From contig NZ_LR733544.1 of assembly GCF_902506145.1 (NCBI RefSeq), positions 41,848 through 105,847 on the forward strand: DNA of 64,000 nt, in the 5' to 3' direction. This stretch comes from Burkholderia sp. 8Y (lineage in GTDB: Bacteria > Pseudomonadota > Gammaproteobacteria > Burkholderiales > Burkholderiaceae). Below, piece after piece: positions 63,501 through 64,000 of this stretch (its first letter is position 1; each line of letters opens with the position of its first letter). The notes beneath the pieces were generated by a model, which saw nothing but the letters and a program-made list of their open reading frames with translations, was not told where the DNA came from and ran no database searches. Position numbers and translations under genes: made by a program.

Positions 63501-64000
63501 AACTACACGGTTGGCGGTCAGAGCACGACGACGGCGACCATCACGCCCAAGTCTCTCACGGTGGCTGGCATCAGCGCGGCCGACAAGACCTATGACGGCA
63601 CGACTGCGGCGACCATCAGCACCGTTGGCGCCACGCTCGGCGGCCTCATCACCGGTGATGCGGTGACGCTTGCGAGCACGGGCGCGTTTGGCGACAAGAA
63701 TGCCGCTGTCGGCAAGACGGTCAATCTCAACAACAGCTTGAGCGGCGCGGACGCGGCCAACTACACGGTGGGCGGTCAGAGCACGACCACGGCGAGCATC
63801 ACGCCCAAGTCTCTCACGGTGGCTGGCATCAGCGCGGCCGACAAGACCTATGACGGCACGACTGCGGCGACCGTCAGCACCGTTGGCGCCACGCTCGGCG
63901 GCCTCATCACCGGTGATGCGGTGACGCTTGCGAGCACGGGCGCGTTTGGCGACAAGAATGCCGCTGTCGGCAAGACGGTCAATCTCAACAACAGCTTGAG
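60525..64000 (+). CDS. Giant TPS-type secreted protein (haemagglutinin-like) with MBG repeats, 5' part
   Basis: The frame from ATG 60525 stays open to the window edge (1,158 codons). Residues 1-25 or so form an extended signal region (NHVYRLVWNRRYNRFVPAAE), followed by a hydrophobic segment (LAATILGASALVSGPGWG). A two-partner-secretion/haemagglutinin domain spans about 50-300 (AIDWNSFSIGQGNTVNF, HVFLVNPNGVLF). After beta-rich sequence, MBG/YDG repeats begin near residue 680 (KVYDGTT...). From residue 923 they become near-identical 86-residue units. It is probably exported through a TpsB partner and acts as an adhesin; that partner is not in the window. Confidence 0.9.
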   Translation, partial: MKRASLNHVYRLVWNRRYNRFVPAAETQRACRKTASGRKGLAATILGASALVSGPGWGASLPTNGHITAGTGTISQSGESLTVNQSSGRLAIDWNSFSIGQGNTVNFVQPSASAVVLNRVTGSDVSVIQGALNAPGHVFLVNPNGVLFMPTAQVNVGGLVASTLQLSDSDFMAGKYHFSGSSSNAIVNQANIQTTAGGAIALVAARIVNTGALVARGGSVLMGAGSDVTLDFGGPVKVQVNKGVLNALIDNGGAIQADGGLIYLRASAADTLLSTVINNTGVIRARTLANGETGQISLVGDMTHGRAVVGGTLDASAPSGGNGGAIETSAADLVTLPNLRVTASAKAGTSGSWLIDPYDYTIDSTAASNIVSALNSGTSVTVTTQSGNASYGSTGAGSGDITVSSAIGKTAGSNATLTLQADRDITVNAPITSSSGKLNVVLSAANASGATVGGVAVNANINSNGGDVLIGGAAGSVYNGIGYALNRTSTANPAVLVGTGVSIASQGGNITINGQSSASSSSYDGTKAGVYFLSGATVDSGGGNLLVSGKSTTSAKEFGISVEANSNTLTTFKTSGGSGSIVFDASNSQGVNGALGLVNAGNQARVIFTSPSVANLLFLINGSAQLTTFTYHPPCGNSSFPNCGTLEVPGSNGSYLYATYQAVNMATLPVYVFQTGSGSKVYDGTTAATGLSFSSLGAPSGFDVSNLSTYPVYATPSKNVGTYQSLIPSSGNATSYTSGSNTYAVGYFNNGSYTITPKSLTPIASDKVYDGTTAAAVTASGIVSGDNVNVSGTGSFSSANVGSYNNVSISGIALSGQDAGNYSLASSSVNSASASITPRTVTVSATKTYDGSTDMTGYVTIGNLVSGESLGYSGATANSRTVAGASYLSALSLTDGTNGLASNYQLPTLSSASANNGASITPKSLTVAGISAADKTYDGTTAATVSTVGATLGGLITGDAVTLASTGGFGDKNAAVGKTVNLNNSLSGADAANYTVGGQSTTTATITPKSLTVAGISAADKTYDGTTAATISTVGATLGGLITGDAVTLASTGAFGDKNAAVGKTVNLNNSLSGADAANYTVGGQSTTTASITPKSLTVAGISAADKTYDGTTAATVSTVGATLGGLITGDAVTLASTGAFGDKNAAVGKTVNLNNSL
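63291..64000 (+). repeat. 258-bp tandem repeats encoding MBG domains
   Basis: Unit starts at 63291, 63549 and 63807, an exact period of 258 bases (86 residues). Units contain VAGISAADKTYDGTTAAT and SLSGADAANYTVGGQST and differ by only a few bases (for example V/I and G/A changes). Three units begin in the window and the third is cut by its edge. Confidence 0.97.

Overview
The window is GC-rich (roughly 60-65 %) DNA whose genes look like those of Burkholderiaceae (Paraburkholderia, Caballeronia or Burkholderia). The gene types fit a secondary replicon (chromid or megaplasmid) or a large genomic island: no ribosomal, tRNA or core metabolic genes, many small lineage-restricted proteins, several DNA-repair cassettes, a toxin-antitoxin pair, an insertion sequence and several decayed genes. 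The assignment to a replicon is an inference from content; no replication or partition genes are visible.

Layout. (1) 0.9-9.6 kb, + strand: a compact phage- or ICE-like module. It holds an 89-aa protein coupled to a Gp3-like cysteine-cluster protein, a NADAR N-glycosidase-like protein, an Mre11/SbcD-like phosphoesterase, a 182-aa unknown, a Rad50/SbcC-like ATPase and a string of small unknowns. Most genes are preceded by a strong hairpin, often followed by a T-run that ends just before the ribosome-binding site. (2) 9.8-13.1 kb, - strand: an unknown protein, a single-domain response regulator and a hybrid PAS histidine kinase. (3) 13.5-23.4 kb: a stress and genome-maintenance region with DNA ligase D (ligase plus primase/polymerase domains, no nuclease domain), Ku in an operon with a MerR-TPR protein, a second lone receiver protein, an SRAP (YedK/HMCES-like) protein, PRC-barrel, YjzC-like and Pmp3-like proteins, and a pair of small paralogues sharing a leader motif. 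(4) 23.5-31.3 kb: a CsgG-like lipoprotein, a coupled membrane-protein pair, a DUF2726 protein, a CAP-domain lipoprotein, a RES-Xre toxin-antitoxin operon with a promoter embedded in operator palindromes, and orphan exported proteins. (5) 31.4-38.0 kb: the SOS mutasome operon imuA-imuB-dnaE2 with a textbook LexA box, then flhDC. (6) 38.1-48.6 kb: a PDZ lipoprotein, small unknowns, a frameshifted TetR regulator next to an MFS exporter, a PAS-GGDEF-EAL protein, an acyltransferase-3/SGNH O-acetylase and a shattered second TetR copy. (7) 48.7-56.9 kb, - strand: a response regulator, histidine kinase, TolC-like, adaptor and HME-type RND pump genes plus a DUF2127 protein, all co-directional. (8) 57.0-60.5 kb: a recombination scar with a tyrosine-recombinase relic, a complete IS3-family (IS407-like) element without target duplication, a multiply frameshifted nucleoside 2-deoxyribosyltransferase relic and a possible EPS-type acetyltransferase. 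(9) 60.5-64.0 kb: the 5' part of a very large secreted haemagglutinin-like (TPS) protein with ESPR signal region and near-identical 258-bp MBG tandem repeats, running off the window.

How the parts fit. The common theme is survival of DNA damage and stress: end-joining (LigD, Ku), LexA-controlled translesion synthesis (ImuABC), abasic-site protection (SRAP) and an Mre11-Rad50-like nuclease with a NADAR partner. The most system-like candidate for something undescribed is the 0.9-9.6 kb module with its structurally conserved hairpin leaders.
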